Assembly (NCBI RefSeq): GCF_002150505.1
Contig: NZ_MSSV01000015.1
Span: 62,001-126,000, forward strand
From: Algoriphagus ratkowskyi
GTDB lineage: Bacteria; Bacteroidota; Bacteroidia; Cytophagales; Cyclobacteriaceae
Length of the DNA: 64,000 nucleotides
Direction: 5' to 3'
Positions 37,333 through 47,411 of the stretch are shown piece by piece. Below the pieces are notes generated by a model. The model was not told where the DNA came from and ran no database searches. It was given only the letters and a program-made list of their open reading frames with translations. Position numbers and translations under genes: made by a program. Within the stretch, counting starts at the first letter, position 1, and every line of letters starts with the position of its first letter.

Positions 37333-38106
37333 ATGATCTACAAAACATTCCAAAGACTATCACTTAGTCTCGCATTAATCGGAGCTTTTACACTTGTACA
37401 AGCTCAAACCGGCGTTGGAGCCAAGCCCGAAAAGGGTGCCAAGATTTACCTTGATGGAACAAAAAAATCCTTACATAAAAATTGGGAATACTGGCAAGGA
37501 CCACGATTCGCAGCAGAAAATCCAATCAAATGGCCTGAAGTGAAGGATCCAGTTGATGGGGGGAAAGCAATCAGCAGTAACGATCCTGCTGGAGCTGGAG
37601 GGAAATATGGTGCAGCGGATATTGTGACCAAAGACAAGTTTGAGGATTTTCATGCTCATGTTGAGTTTTTTATCAAAAATGAAGGTGGTAATTCAGGGGT
37701 ATATCTTCAGAACCGCTACGAAGTTCAAATTCTTGACGGAGACTATGGCGATCATGGTTTGGCTGCATTGATCAACGAACATATTCCCACTTCAGAGGAG
37801 TATAATGGCTTAGGGAAATGGAATGCATATGATATAGTGTTCAAGGCAGCGCGTTTTGAAAATGGTAAATTAGTTGCCAAGCCTCGGGCCACTGTTTATT
37901 TCAATGGAGTAAAAATCCATGAAGATAAAGAGATACAGCAGGTTTGGGGTGGTCCAAACTCAGGTCTTGACGGTGGGAATGATGGTGGGAAAGGAATAAC
38001 CGACACGCCAGGAGGTTTGAAATTACAAGCGGAAGGTCATGATGTATTTTATCGTAATATCTGGATCAAAAAGCTTGATCTTGATGGTAAGTCTACAGAT
38101 TTCTAA
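37333..38106 (+). CDS. Exported DUF1080 protein (3-keto-disaccharide hydrolase-like)
   Basis: A 257-residue exported protein with signal peptide ending at VQAQ (about residue 24). The rest is a single laminin-G/concanavalin-like beta-sandwich of the DUF1080 type: KNEGGNSGVYLQNRYEVQIL, DHGLAALINEH, GKWNAYDIVFKAARFENGKL, and the close GGLKLQAEGHDVFYRNIWIK. Members in Bacteroidota act on 3-keto sugars or bind carbohydrate; substrate here is unknown. It stands alone and ends at a very strong hairpin. Confidence 0.87.
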   Translation: MIYKTFQRLSLSLALIGAFTLVQAQTGVGAKPEKGAKIYLDGTKKSLHKNWEYWQGPRFAAENPIKWPEVKDPVDGGKAISSNDPAGAGGKYGAADIVTKDKFEDFHAHVEFFIKNEGGNSGVYLQNRYEVQILDGDYGDHGLAALINEHIPTSEEYNGLGKWNAYDIVFKAARFENGKLVAKPRATVYFNGVKIHEDKEIQQVWGGPNSGLDGGNDGGKGITDTPGGLKLQAEGHDVFYRNIWIKKLDLDGKSTDF

Positions 38107-38120
38107 GAAATTGAAAACAC

Positions 38121-38160
38121 ATGAAAAAGCCCTGAATTATTATATTCAGGGCTTTTTCAT
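38121..38160. terminator. Strong bidirectional terminator after the DUF1080 gene
   Basis: A perfect 17-bp inverted repeat, arms 38121-38137 (ATGAAAAAGCCCTGAAT) and 38144-38160, with a 6-base loop. A-tract and T-tract lie within the arms, so it can terminate from either side. Confidence 0.9.
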
Positions 38161-38713
38161 TTTACATTATTCTAGCTCTCATAAATTCTGAGATTAGGAA
38201 AATGAGATTCTAACTTAAGTTAATCACAATTTGGGTTGGTATATTCGTAAAGGGTACTCATCAGATTCGCCAATAGATCTTCGATCGACGATTGGTTCCA
38301 TGTCAATGGATTCATTCGAATACTTTGGGTTTGGTTTCGGGTTAATATTCCGAATTTTGTACGGTTTAATGAAAAGTTTAATTTGCTTAATCTCTAATAA
38401 ATGGCTTTAATTTAATGATCATTTATACATTATTTTGTGAATATAGTAGAAGTAAGTTTAAAAATGGTTTATGAATTATAATTTTCTTGTTAAAATTTAA
38501 AAATATGGATTTAATAGAAAAATGACTTGTGAATTTATAACAACTGAATATAATCATCGGCCTCTTGACCATTGTCCTTTAATAGCCTTTTATAAAAAGC
38601 TCGAATCTGGCATTGAAGCCAATTTCGTCTTCCATCTCCCAATAGCTATCGGAAGGCCTTCCACACTGATTATTAAAGGAATAAAATAGTAGGTGTGATT
38701 CCAGCAAATCATC
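38161..38713. other. Intergenic region, no gene seen
   Basis: A 553-base AT-rich spacer. The part at about 38620-38660 (CTCCCAATAGCTATCGGAAG) is a degenerate copy of the ATAGCTATCGGGA-type string seen at 29217 and 53150. Nothing else stands out. Confidence 0.5.
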
Positions 38714-39181
38714 TCACTGAATAATCTCTTTCAAGACACCAGTTCCATAGCCTATCATTTTCCAATCTGAGATTTCCAAATCAATCACCCCCATCATTCC
38801 TGGTTGCAAACCCAAGTAATTCTCTCCAGAAATATGAGACAGAAGTAAGCTAATAGTAGGGTTGTGTCCCACGAATAGACAAGAATCAATTGAATTGGAA
38901 GTTTTTTCCAAGAATGCTATCATTTCTCCCATGTCGCCGTGATAGATATCTCTATTATAAATACGCTCCTTTATAGTGATGTATTTTTCGATCAATTCAG
39001 CAGTCTCCATGGTTCTCTCGGCAGAGGAGCAATACATCAAATCCATCGATTTATGAGTTGAATCTAAATTTTCTCCTAAACGAATCAGCTTTTCTTTTCC
39101 ATTTTTGGTGAGTTGCCTTTGAAAATCTGAACCTGAAGAAAAACCTGCTTCTCCGTGTCTGAGTAAAAACAATTGCTTCAT
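38714..39181 (-). CDS. SixA-like histidine phosphatase
   Basis: A 155-residue protein of the histidine-phosphatase (phosphoglycerate-mutase-like) superfamily, the length of SixA. The catalytic histidine is H9 in LFLLRHGEAGF; further motifs are SSAERTMETAELI and the second active-site histidine in LFVGHNPTISLLLSHI. SixA removes phosphate from phosphohistidine in signalling proteins; the actual substrate here is inferred from size only. It is a single gene, divergent from topA. Confidence 0.85.
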   Translation of the reverse strand: MKQLFLLRHGEAGFSSGSDFQRQLTKNGKEKLIRLGENLDSTHKSMDLMYCSSAERTMETAELIEKYITIKERIYNRDIYHGDMGEMIAFLEKTSNSIDSCLFVGHNPTISLLLSHISGENYLGLQPGMMGVIDLEISDWKMIGYGTGVLKEIIQ

Positions 39182-39336
39182 GATAAGTGGTTTAAAGGCT
39201 TAAAAGTATGAGTTACTTTGATCAAAAATCCCACCAAATCGGGGGCCATCAATTTTAAATATTTGGACGAGAATACAATGCCATCTATTTTTAGCTTTTC
39301 TAAACGGGCTTCAAACCCCAGAAATATTGCTTTTCT

Positions 39337-41664
39337 ATGTCAAAAAACCTTGTTATCGTCGAGTCACCTGCTAAAGCCAAAACCATTGAGGGATACTTGG
39401 GCAAGGACTATAAGGTAGCATCCAGCTACGGTCACGTGCGGGATCTGCCAAAAGGCGATAAAGCGATCGATATTAAAAATAGGTTCAATCCTACCTATGA
39501 GGTCACTGCCGATAAAAAAGATGTCATTAAGAATCTTAAGGCATTAGCAAAAGATGCAGAGATGGTCTTTCTAGCGAGTGATGATGATCGCGAGGGAGAG
39601 GCGATTTCTTGGCATTTAAAGGAGGTGCTAAAACTTAAGGATGCGAATACCAAACGAATTGTCTTTCGAGAGATCACCAAAAATGCGATTACTAAAGCGA
39701 TCGAAAATCCAAGAGGAATTGATATCGATCTAGTAAATGCGCAGCAAGCTCGCCGTATTCTGGATAGATTGGTAGGTTTTGAGCTTTCTCCTATACTATG
39801 GAAGAAAATTAAGACTGGCCTATCAGCAGGAAGAGTTCAGTCTGTGGCGGTACGTCTAATAGTTGACAGAGAGCGGGAAATAGAAAAACACAACGCGAAA
39901 TCAAGCTTTAGAATTACAGCGATTTTTGAAGTTGAAGGAAAAACATTCCAAGCGGAACTACCAAAGAAATTTGATACCAAAGCTGAAGCTGAGGAATTTT
40001 TAAAGAAGTGCCTTGATTCAAAATTTTCTGTAGCTAATCTTGAGAAAAAGCCAGGGAAGAAAAGCCCAGCGGCTCCTTTCACTACATCTACGCTTCAGCA
40101 GGAAGCAAGTAGAAAGCTTTACTTTTCAGTTGCCCAGACAATGTCTGTAGCTCAAAAACTGTATGAAGCTGGTAAGATCACCTATATGAGAACCGATAGT
40201 GTAAATCTATCGGATGATGCCATGGCTTCAGCCAAAAAAGCAATCTCTGATTCTTACGGTGATAAATACCATAAATCAAGAAAATTCACAACCAAGTCTG
40301 AAGGCGCTCAGGAGGCTCACGAAGCCATCCGCCCTACGGACTTTGCTAACTCCTCGGTTGGCGGCGAACGTAACGAACAGCGCCTCTATGAGCTGATCTG
40401 GAAGAGAGCTATTGCTTCGCAGATGTCAGATGCAGAATTGGAGAAGACTATCATTACAGTAGATATTTCAAATCAGCCACAAAACTTGGTCGCTACTGGC
40501 GAGATTATCAAATTTGATGGTTTCCTCAAAGTGTATCTTGAAGATACCGATGACGAGCCTGAAGAGGATGATACCAATGAAGGAAAGGCTCTTTTGCCAC
40601 CTTTGACAATTGGTCAGGCCCTAGCGCTTCAAGAGATGAAAGGTCGTGAGACTTTCTCCAGAGCTTCTCCTAGATATACAGAAGCATCGTTGGTGAAGAA
40701 GCTTGAGGAACTTGGAATCGGTCGTCCGTCTACTTACGCACCTACAATCTCTACAATCCAAAGACGTGAATACGTGATCAAAGAGTCTAGAGACGGAACT
40801 CCAAGAGATTATGTGGAAATGATCATCAAAAGTGGGGCATTTAAAGACGCCACTAAAACTGAAAATACAGGAGCAGAGAAGCAAAAGCTTTTTCCTACCA
40901 ACATAGCGATGGTGGTAAATGACTTCCTAGTGGAGCATTTCCCCAATGTAATTGACTTTAGCTTTACTGCGAGGGTAGAGAAGGAGTTTGACAATATTGC
41001 CTCAGGAGGACAGGTTTGGCAAGATATGCTTGAATCCTTCTACGGCAATTTCCACAAAAATGTAGAAGATACAGAACTGATTCCTAGACAGGAAATCAAT
41101 TCCAACCGAGAGCTTGGCAATCATCCGGTAAGTGGAAAGCCGATGATCGCTAGACTTGGAAAATTTGGACCCTTGGTTCAGATTGGTGATTCTGAAGATG
41201 AGGAGAAGCAGTTCGCAAGTTTGAAGAAAGGGCAGTTTATCGAAAATCTCACGATGGAAGATGCGCTTGAATTGTTCAAACTACCTCGTGATATCGGGAT
41301 GTTTGAAGAAAAAAAGATGGTTGCAGCAATTGGACGTTTTGGGCCTTATGTGCGCCACGATGGAGCATTTGTTTCTCTTCCAAAGGAAATGGATCCATTG
41401 AGTATCACTGAGGCAGAAGGAATCCAATTAATCACAGATAAGCGTGAAGCGGATGCGAAAAAGCATATCAAATCTTTTGATGAGAATCCTGAGATTCAAG
41501 TATTGAATGGTAGATGGGGGCCATACATCAAGATGGGTAAGAATAATTTTAAAATCCCAAAGGACAAGGAAGCTGAAACGCTGACGTATGAGGAGACGCT
41601 TCATATCATCGAAAACCAGCCTGAGCCTAAGAAAAAAGGCGGGAAATTCGCCAAGAAAAAGTAA
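39337..41664 (+). CDS. topA: DNA topoisomerase I (type IA)
   Basis: Relaxes negative supercoils by single-strand cutting. The 775 residues show a Toprim domain (E9 in VIVESPAKAKTIEGYLG, DDDREGEAISWH at 82-93) and the archway with nucleophile Y283 in GKITYMRTDSVNLS. The family signature EAHEAIRPTDF and RPSTYAPTISTIQRREYV follow. The C-terminal third has topoisomerase C-terminal repeats (GRFGPYVRHDGAFVSLPKEM, GRWGPYIKMGKNNFKIPKDK) instead of zinc fingers, and a lysine-rich tail. It is followed by a carboxypeptidase-regulatory protein gene after 34 bases. Confidence 0.97.
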   Translation: MSKNLVIVESPAKAKTIEGYLGKDYKVASSYGHVRDLPKGDKAIDIKNRFNPTYEVTADKKDVIKNLKALAKDAEMVFLASDDDREGEAISWHLKEVLKLKDANTKRIVFREITKNAITKAIENPRGIDIDLVNAQQARRILDRLVGFELSPILWKKIKTGLSAGRVQSVAVRLIVDREREIEKHNAKSSFRITAIFEVEGKTFQAELPKKFDTKAEAEEFLKKCLDSKFSVANLEKKPGKKSPAAPFTTSTLQQEASRKLYFSVAQTMSVAQKLYEAGKITYMRTDSVNLSDDAMASAKKAISDSYGDKYHKSRKFTTKSEGAQEAHEAIRPTDFANSSVGGERNEQRLYELIWKRAIASQMSDAELEKTIITVDISNQPQNLVATGEIIKFDGFLKVYLEDTDDEPEEDDTNEGKALLPPLTIGQALALQEMKGRETFSRASPRYTEASLVKKLEELGIGRPSTYAPTISTIQRREYVIKESRDGTPRDYVEMIIKSGAFKDATKTENTGAEKQKLFPTNIAMVVNDFLVEHFPNVIDFSFTARVEKEFDNIASGGQVWQDMLESFYGNFHKNVEDTELIPRQEINSNRELGNHPVSGKPMIARLGKFGPLVQIGDSEDEEKQFASLKKGQFIENLTMEDALELFKLPRDIGMFEEKKMVAAIGRFGPYVRHDGAFVSLPKEMDPLSITEAEGIQLITDKREADAKKHIKSFDENPEIQVLNGRWGPYIKMGKNNFKIPKDKEAETLTYEETLHIIENQPEPKKKGGKFAKKK

Positions 41665-41698
41665 GTAATTAATCAAGAACTCAAGTTCAAATTGATAT

Positions 41699-42832
41699 AT
41701 GAGCAAGCCTAATTCAATGCTATTTAAGATTGTTTTAGGCTTGTTTTTGTTTTTTGGAGGTACCTCTTCTTATGCTCAGGCAATTTTTAAAGGAACTATT
41801 GAAGATATTGAGACAGAAAAGCCTATTCCTTACGCCTCAGTTTTTTTAGCAAATACTACTTTTGGAACCTCATCTGACGAAGAAGGTAAGTTTTCATTGG
41901 ATATCCCCGATGGGAATTATGAAGTGATCATTCGGATTCTAGGCTATGAAGGCCTCACATTTAACCTTCCTGCTTCTACTGTTCAGCCTCAGGGGTATCG
42001 ATTTAAGCTGATCTCTGTAGATGAAGACTTGGATGAAATGGAGGTGAGTGACGTGCGCGATCCTTCTTGGTATAGGAATTTAGATGATTTCAAAAAATTT
42101 TTCTTGGGAACGTCAGAGAATAGTAGAGATACCGAAATATTAAATGAATTGTCCATGATATTGAATGATCAGTCTATCCCCGGTACGCTCATAGCATCCT
42201 CAAGGGATATTCTACAAATCGATAACATTAATCTGGGCTACCGGGTGGAGTATTTGCTTGAGCATTTTCGCAATGATTATAGAAGTGGGATAGTGACTTA
42301 CAGCGGATTCCCCCTTTTCATACCTGATTCAAATCTTTCAAAGGGCAAACAGCGAAGAGTCGAAAAAAATCGGCTGGAAGCGTACTATGGAAGTATGCAG
42401 CATTTTTTGAAAGCTGTATATGATGGTAAAACTGTGGCTGAGGGTTTTGAGATGAGGAGATTATTTCGTGAAAAGGACCCAGATCGTCCAGGTAAATTTA
42501 TAGACAGGGTTGATAGCATTCTGATTACCTCCATTGCTATTCGTAAAAACATAGGAACGAGAGATTATTTGGAATTTTCGGATCATATTCTAGTCACTTA
42601 TCTAAATGAAAAGGAGAGTTTTTTGTACGCGCAAGGACTAAGCAGAGGGCCACGAAATAATCAAACATCAATCATGCGAATGGCTGTTGATTCTTTGGAG
42701 ATTTTTGAAAATGGCAGCCTTTCAGATCCCTTTGGCTTAGTTGTCGAAGGTTACATAGGTTGGGAACGAGTGGGCGATCTTTTGCCCATAGACTATTTAC
42801 CCACCACAGAATTTAAACGCGGAGTTCAGTAA
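41699..42832 (+). CDS. Exported protein with carboxypeptidase-regulatory-like domain
   Basis: A 377-residue exported protein. After a signal peptide ending at SSYAQA (about residue 28), residues 29-110 form a CarboxypepD_reg-like fold (GTIEDIETEKPIPYASVFLA, SDEEGKFSLDIPDGNYEVII, RILGYEG). The remaining 265 residues are not recognisable as a known domain, with YRNLDDFKKFFLGTSENSRD at the boundary. This layout is common in Bacteroidota surface or periplasmic proteins. It lies 34 bases after topA on the same strand and could be transcribed with it. Function unknown. Confidence 0.78.
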   Translation: MSKPNSMLFKIVLGLFLFFGGTSSYAQAIFKGTIEDIETEKPIPYASVFLANTTFGTSSDEEGKFSLDIPDGNYEVIIRILGYEGLTFNLPASTVQPQGYRFKLISVDEDLDEMEVSDVRDPSWYRNLDDFKKFFLGTSENSRDTEILNELSMILNDQSIPGTLIASSRDILQIDNINLGYRVEYLLEHFRNDYRSGIVTYSGFPLFIPDSNLSKGKQRRVEKNRLEAYYGSMQHFLKAVYDGKTVAEGFEMRRLFREKDPDRPGKFIDRVDSILITSIAIRKNIGTRDYLEFSDHILVTYLNEKESFLYAQGLSRGPRNNQTSIMRMAVDSLEIFENGSLSDPFGLVVEGYIGWERVGDLLPIDYLPTTEFKRGVQ

Positions 42833-42866
42833 CTATTTTGAATGATCTCGTCCGGGAGGCAACTAC

Positions 42867-45266
42867 CTATATGTCTATATCTAGCTTGATGTTTTTTAAG
42901 TAAAGTGCTTTTTCTACGCTGGCATATAGCAATTCCTGATCAATTGGCTTGGTGATGTAATCGTCCATTCCTATAGCATAAACACGGACCTTAGTTTTCT
43001 CAGTAGTGTCAGCTGTCACGGCAATAATTGGAATATCCTTAGAATTTATTCCTGAGTGCCCAGCGCGTATTAACTCGGTCGCTTCATATCCATCAATTTC
43101 TGGCATTTGAAGATCCATTAGGATCAAGTCATAAGTCTTTGTTTTCATGGCTTCGAGTGCTTCCAAACCGTGATTAGCAAAGTCAAAGCTTACTCCCTTC
43201 CATTTTCTTAGGATTGATTTGATCACCAGCTGATTAACCGTGTTGTCTTCAACAACAAGAAAATGTTTTCCTTCAATAAGCTTTTCAGATTGATTAGCAG
43301 GTAAGAGATCTTGAGTTTTAGGACTAGTAATAGATTTTTCTAAATCGATACTGATCTTGACCTGAGTTCCTTCATTCTTCACACTCTTTATAGTTATAGA
43401 TCCATTATGTAGATCCACCAATGCCTTTACGATGCAGAGCCCAATCCCAAAACCTCCGTATTTTCGTTTGTCGTTGATTTGCTCCTGACTGAATGAGTCA
43501 AAAACCTGGTTGAGTTTTTCTTTGGCGATTCCAACTCCTGTATCTTCAATTTCCAGTAGGAGAGTAACGATATTTCCTTTCTTTTCCTTGGCATCTACGG
43601 CTAATTTGATCTGACCATTTTGGGTGAATTTTGTAGCATTATCCAATACATTAGAGATAATCTGCTTCAATCTTATGGGATCACCGACCAGCTTTATGTT
43701 TAAATTGTTGCGCTCTTCGTAAATGAATCCAAGTCCTTTTTCCCGCGATTTTTGGTTGGTGACTACTTTCAGTTCCTGTATGATTTTCTGCAAATTAAAA
43801 TCACCATGAGCAAGTTTCAATTCACCCTTTTCAATTTTAGAATAATCGAGAATGTCATTGATTGAACCGAGTAAAGACATGGAAGAATATTGAATTACTT
43901 CCAAGTTGTTTTTGATTGAGGTATCGTCCGTGCTACTCATTATGGACTTAGACAGTCCTACAATCGCATTCAGTGGAGTTCTAAGTTCATGGCTCATGTT
44001 TGAAAGGAAGTAAGACTTAATGTCATTGGATTCCTCTGCACGCATTAATGCGATTTCCTGAATTTCTTCTTTTTCGGTTTTCAGCAAGCGAATTCTATTT
44101 GCCATAGAAAGTGAGAGGAAGATTATTTCTGCCCCAGTTCCGATCTTTGAGGCGTTTGCTGTGAAAAATGAATTTGGAATTAGAGAGAAATTGTTCAGAA
44201 TGAAAATCACAAAACCTAATGTCAGACAGAAAATGCCTATTGTAAAGAACACATCTACTCTTACATCTGTGAGGTAGCTTTTGAAAATTGTGATGATGAT
44301 CAGAATGAGCGTCAAAAAACCTAAAATATTGACCGTAGGATAATAAAATGCTTGCCCAGCTGTATAGGTCACAATCAAGAGAAAAAGAACCCCATGTGCT
44401 ATAAATTGCATCTGAAATAAATTCTTAATGACTTTGGAAAGTTCACCTGCCTTGAGATACACGTAACTATACCCACCAAGTGCTAGCGAACTGAGTGTGG
44501 CGAAAATTAGAAGGGAGCGATTTGCAAACCAACCTGGCTCCAAGGTGATGTATTGAAAAAAGTAACCATCTAGATTCATGTGAAGAAGAGCAATTGTAAC
44601 CACGTAGCTCACATAGAAGATGAAACTGGATTCTTTCATTCCAAAATAAAAGAAGAGATATGTAACTCCAGCGATAAAGAGTACGCCGTAGAAAAAGCCA
44701 AATATCAATTGATTGAAAAAGGAAGACGAAACCAAAGAGGGTGTATCATAAAGTATTAAGGGAAGACTGATTACTTCTCCATCACTTTGATACTTAATAT
44801 AAAAATCAGATTTAGAACTCGCTGTAAGGGTGATTGGAAAGATTATCTTTCTATGGTTGAAAGGTCTATCCTCAAACTTTATCATATCTCCACTCAACTG
44901 ATCTGCGACGACCTTTCCCTCGTGAACTTGGTATAAATGCACCACATCTGTAATAGGTCTTGCGGTTTCTAAATAGAAGGTTTTCGATTGATCAGCCTTG
45001 TTATTCAAAGAAAATTTTACCCAGAATGTCTTGTTTGTAAACCCAAGATCTGTGATTGAGTTCTTTAAAAATTTGAATTCTAATGAGCTCTCATTTGCAA
45101 GGATATCTTCCAAGGTGTAATCTGGGGTAGATATCTCTGCAATTCCAGCTTGTGCATGCAATGAAACAGGAAATTCTGTTTCATTGCTCAAGGAGATCTG
45201 AGAATTACCGTTTTGTGAAATTAGAAATAAGAAACTGAGAACAATGGAGGTACAAAAATGCTTCAT
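42867..45266 (-). CDS. Hybrid sensor histidine kinase with 7TMR-DISM sensor
   Basis: A 799-residue membrane receptor kinase. After the signal peptide (residues 1-22) come a periplasmic 7TMR-DISMED2-type domain (about 30-170) and seven membrane helices (about 180-385). The HisKA domain has H426 in LSNMSHELRTPLNAIVGL. The HATPase domain follows (NVLDNATKFTQNGQIK, EDTGVGIAKEKL, GGFGIGLCIV). A C-terminal receiver domain carries phospho-acceptor D718 in LILMDLQMPEIDGYEA. Such kinases are thought to sense carbohydrates or other extracellular ligands; the signal and output regulator are not visible here. All phosphorelay residues are intact. Confidence 0.94.
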   Translation of the reverse strand: MKHFCTSIVLSFLFLISQNGNSQISLSNETEFPVSLHAQAGIAEISTPDYTLEDILANESSLEFKFLKNSITDLGFTNKTFWVKFSLNNKADQSKTFYLETARPITDVVHLYQVHEGKVVADQLSGDMIKFEDRPFNHRKIIFPITLTASSKSDFYIKYQSDGEVISLPLILYDTPSLVSSSFFNQLIFGFFYGVLFIAGVTYLFFYFGMKESSFIFYVSYVVTIALLHMNLDGYFFQYITLEPGWFANRSLLIFATLSSLALGGYSYVYLKAGELSKVIKNLFQMQFIAHGVLFLLIVTYTAGQAFYYPTVNILGFLTLILIIITIFKSYLTDVRVDVFFTIGIFCLTLGFVIFILNNFSLIPNSFFTANASKIGTGAEIIFLSLSMANRIRLLKTEKEEIQEIALMRAEESNDIKSYFLSNMSHELRTPLNAIVGLSKSIMSSTDDTSIKNNLEVIQYSSMSLLGSINDILDYSKIEKGELKLAHGDFNLQKIIQELKVVTNQKSREKGLGFIYEERNNLNIKLVGDPIRLKQIISNVLDNATKFTQNGQIKLAVDAKEKKGNIVTLLLEIEDTGVGIAKEKLNQVFDSFSQEQINDKRKYGGFGIGLCIVKALVDLHNGSITIKSVKNEGTQVKISIDLEKSITSPKTQDLLPANQSEKLIEGKHFLVVEDNTVNQLVIKSILRKWKGVSFDFANHGLEALEAMKTKTYDLILMDLQMPEIDGYEATELIRAGHSGINSKDIPIIAVTADTTEKTKVRVYAIGMDDYITKPIDQELLYASVEKALYLKNIKLDIDI

Positions 45267-45341
45267 TAAGGTGACATATGGGTGAAAGCAATTACGAAGT
45301 GATGTAGTTAGGAAATCTTAATAAAGTTAAAATTGTTTGGA

Positions 45342-46220
45342 CTATTTCAAAAAATCCGGATGCTTATAACTAGGATTTGGGTAAGTATAAAAGCCTTCAC
45401 CCGACTTGGTTCCCAGCTTTCCTTGATGCACATAGGTTTCGAGAAGTGCTGCAAAAGCTCGTGACGCAGGATTTCTTCTAGTACTGGTAATTTGCCATGC
45501 TGTATCCAAGCCCACGTTGTCTAGAATACCGAATGGTCCAGCTGACATGCCGAAGTTTACCATCCAGGATTTATCGATAGCTTCTACTTCAGCTATTTCT
45601 CCAGTTAATAATCTTCCCGCTGCATCGATCCAAGCTATTAGTAACGTATTGAAAATATAACCTGAATGTTCTTTTTTGATGAGAATGGGAACTTGATTCA
45701 ACTTTCTGCCAAGGTTTTCGAGCAAACTTATCACCTCTTGAGCTGTTCCTGGATGTGGCATGATGTCTACGACCCTGGAATAGAAAACGTCGTGAAAGTG
45801 AAAGGCGCAGAACTTCTCAGGTCTTCCAGATACTTCGGCAAATTGAGAAGGAAGTAGATAGGAAGTATTTGTGGTGAAAATTGTATGTGAAGGAGCAAGC
45901 TCCCCAATTTCCTTCCAAACCCTAGTTTTGATAGCGGCATCTTCCACAACACTCTCACTGATCAAATCCACATTCTGTAAGGCAAGATTCAGGTATTGAG
46001 AGAATAAGATTTTGTCCATTGCCTGCACTCCCATTTCTTCCGTTATCTGCCGCGTACTTGTTAGATGTGATAGCAGTTTTTTCATAGAACCCATTGATCT
46101 AGTTAAGCTTCGCTCATCCAAATCATACATGCTCACGGCATAGCCTGAGATAGCTGCTTGAAGACCAATCCTTGTTCCCAGATTCCCTGAACCAATGATT
46201 CCTATGGTTTGAATTGTCAT
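45342..46220 (-). CDS. 3-hydroxyacyl-CoA dehydrogenase
   Basis: A 292-residue NAD-dependent dehydrogenase of the 3-hydroxybutyryl-CoA type. The N-terminal Rossmann fold is IGIIGSGNLGTRIGLQAAIS. The active-site glutamate/histidine region is FCAFHFHDVFYSRVVDIMPH, and NTLLIAWIDAAGRLLTGEI is the family C-domain with VDKSW-like AIDKSWMVNFGMSAGPFGI. Residues NTSYLLPSQFAEVSGRPEKF match the substrate loop. The gene starts 3 bases after an SDR gene on the same strand. The two probably serve one acyl-CoA or hydroxy-acid pathway. Confidence 0.87.
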   Translation of the reverse strand: MTIQTIGIIGSGNLGTRIGLQAAISGYAVSMYDLDERSLTRSMGSMKKLLSHLTSTRQITEEMGVQAMDKILFSQYLNLALQNVDLISESVVEDAAIKTRVWKEIGELAPSHTIFTTNTSYLLPSQFAEVSGRPEKFCAFHFHDVFYSRVVDIMPHPGTAQEVISLLENLGRKLNQVPILIKKEHSGYIFNTLLIAWIDAAGRLLTGEIAEVEAIDKSWMVNFGMSAGPFGILDNVGLDTAWQITSTRRNPASRAFAALLETYVHQGKLGTKSGEGFYTYPNPSYKHPDFLK

Positions 46221-46223
46221 GGA

Positions 46224-46991
46224 TTAAATAGTAAGTCCCCCATCAGCAGTGAAGACAGCACCTGTAGTATATGCAGATGCTGGACAAGCAAGGAATAATG
46301 CCATTGCCCCAATTTCATGTGCTGATCCAACGCGTTTAATGGCAAGTTTTTTCATCACCATGCTCATGATTTTCTCATTATTCCACAGAGGCTCTGAGAA
46401 CTTGGTTTCTATCAAACCTGGGCAGATGACATTCACCCGGATTTTAGCTTCTCCCCATTCCTTTGCCAAAACCTTGGTCATGGAGATCAGAGCGGCCTTG
46501 CTTACACTGTAAATGCCCAATCCATGTTCTGGTGATATTCCGCCTATAGAACTAATGTTAATTACAGAAGCATTCGATGATTTCCTGAGGTGAGGCCAGC
46601 AAAGTTTGGAGAGTTCGAAAGGCGCCTTCAGATTCACATTCATGATTTTATCGAAAGCTTCAGAGCTTGTTTCATGCACAGGGCCAAATACTGGGCTGGT
46701 TGCGGCATTGTTAACCAAAATATCTAGCTGTCCATATTTATCAATAGTTTGTTGAACGAGCGAAGGAAGATCCTCAAGGTTGCCAACATTGCAGGCTATA
46801 CCGGTAACTTCATATCCTTTTGTTTTTAGTTTAGATGCCATTTCTTCCAGAGCTCCTTGTTTTCGGCTGCAAATCACGACTTTGGCACCAGCAGCGGCAA
46901 ATATTTCTGCAATGCTGAAACCTATTCCTTTACTAGCACCTGTGATTAGTGCGACTTTTCCTTCGAGGGAAAAAAGTGTAGAGAGATCCAT
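46224..46991 (-). CDS. SDR-family oxidoreductase (FabG-like)
   Basis: A 255-residue short-chain dehydrogenase. Visible are the cofactor-binding ITGASKGIGFSIAEIFAA, the structural NNAATSP, the catalytic serine in INISSIGGISPEHG, and the YSVSKAALIS motif. NVICPGLIETKF and TGAVFTADGGLTI complete the classical pattern. It is probably NAD(P)-dependent acting on a keto or hydroxy group. The next gene, 3 bases downstream, is a 3-hydroxyacyl-CoA dehydrogenase, so the pair probably works on the same substrate class. Confidence 0.9.
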   Translation of the reverse strand: MDLSTLFSLEGKVALITGASKGIGFSIAEIFAAAGAKVVICSRKQGALEEMASKLKTKGYEVTGIACNVGNLEDLPSLVQQTIDKYGQLDILVNNAATSPVFGPVHETSSEAFDKIMNVNLKAPFELSKLCWPHLRKSSNASVINISSIGGISPEHGLGIYSVSKAALISMTKVLAKEWGEAKIRVNVICPGLIETKFSEPLWNNEKIMSMVMKKLAIKRVGSAHEIGAMALFLACPASAYTTGAVFTADGGLTI

Positions 46992-47411
46992 AAGCAGCTT
47001 CGTTTTCTTTTTTCAAGGTAATTAAAGATCTAGAGTATGCCCGAACGATTGCAGATTATTCTTAGTTAATTAGGAAATATTGCTAGTCGCAATGAATAGA
47101 GTGAACATTATCACTTCGACTAAGAGGCTTGAAGACAGGAGACCGAAAACGGAAGTCAGCTCAATACATGAGTTTATCGATTGTTTTAAATCAATGAAAC
47201 TCTTGCTAGTAGTACATTGAATAGTTATTCCTTATATCTAAATATCCGATTTTCTACCACTCAAGTGCTCTAAATAATATAAGATTGGAAAACGCTTGAT
47301 TTGAGTCATATCGGTCATCGGTATTCAGTTTTCCAGCCTGTTAATTAAAGAAAATAAGTATTTCACCAAAGTTGATAACCATAAACCGCAACGTAAAAAC
47401 CTAAATTAATC
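46992..47411. other. Intergenic region, no gene seen
   Basis: A 420-base spacer between divergent SDR and oxidoreductase genes. Contains a degenerate TCGGTCATCGGT string at about 47310-47322 related to the CGGTC heptamer repeat. No promoter match of quality. Confidence 0.45.
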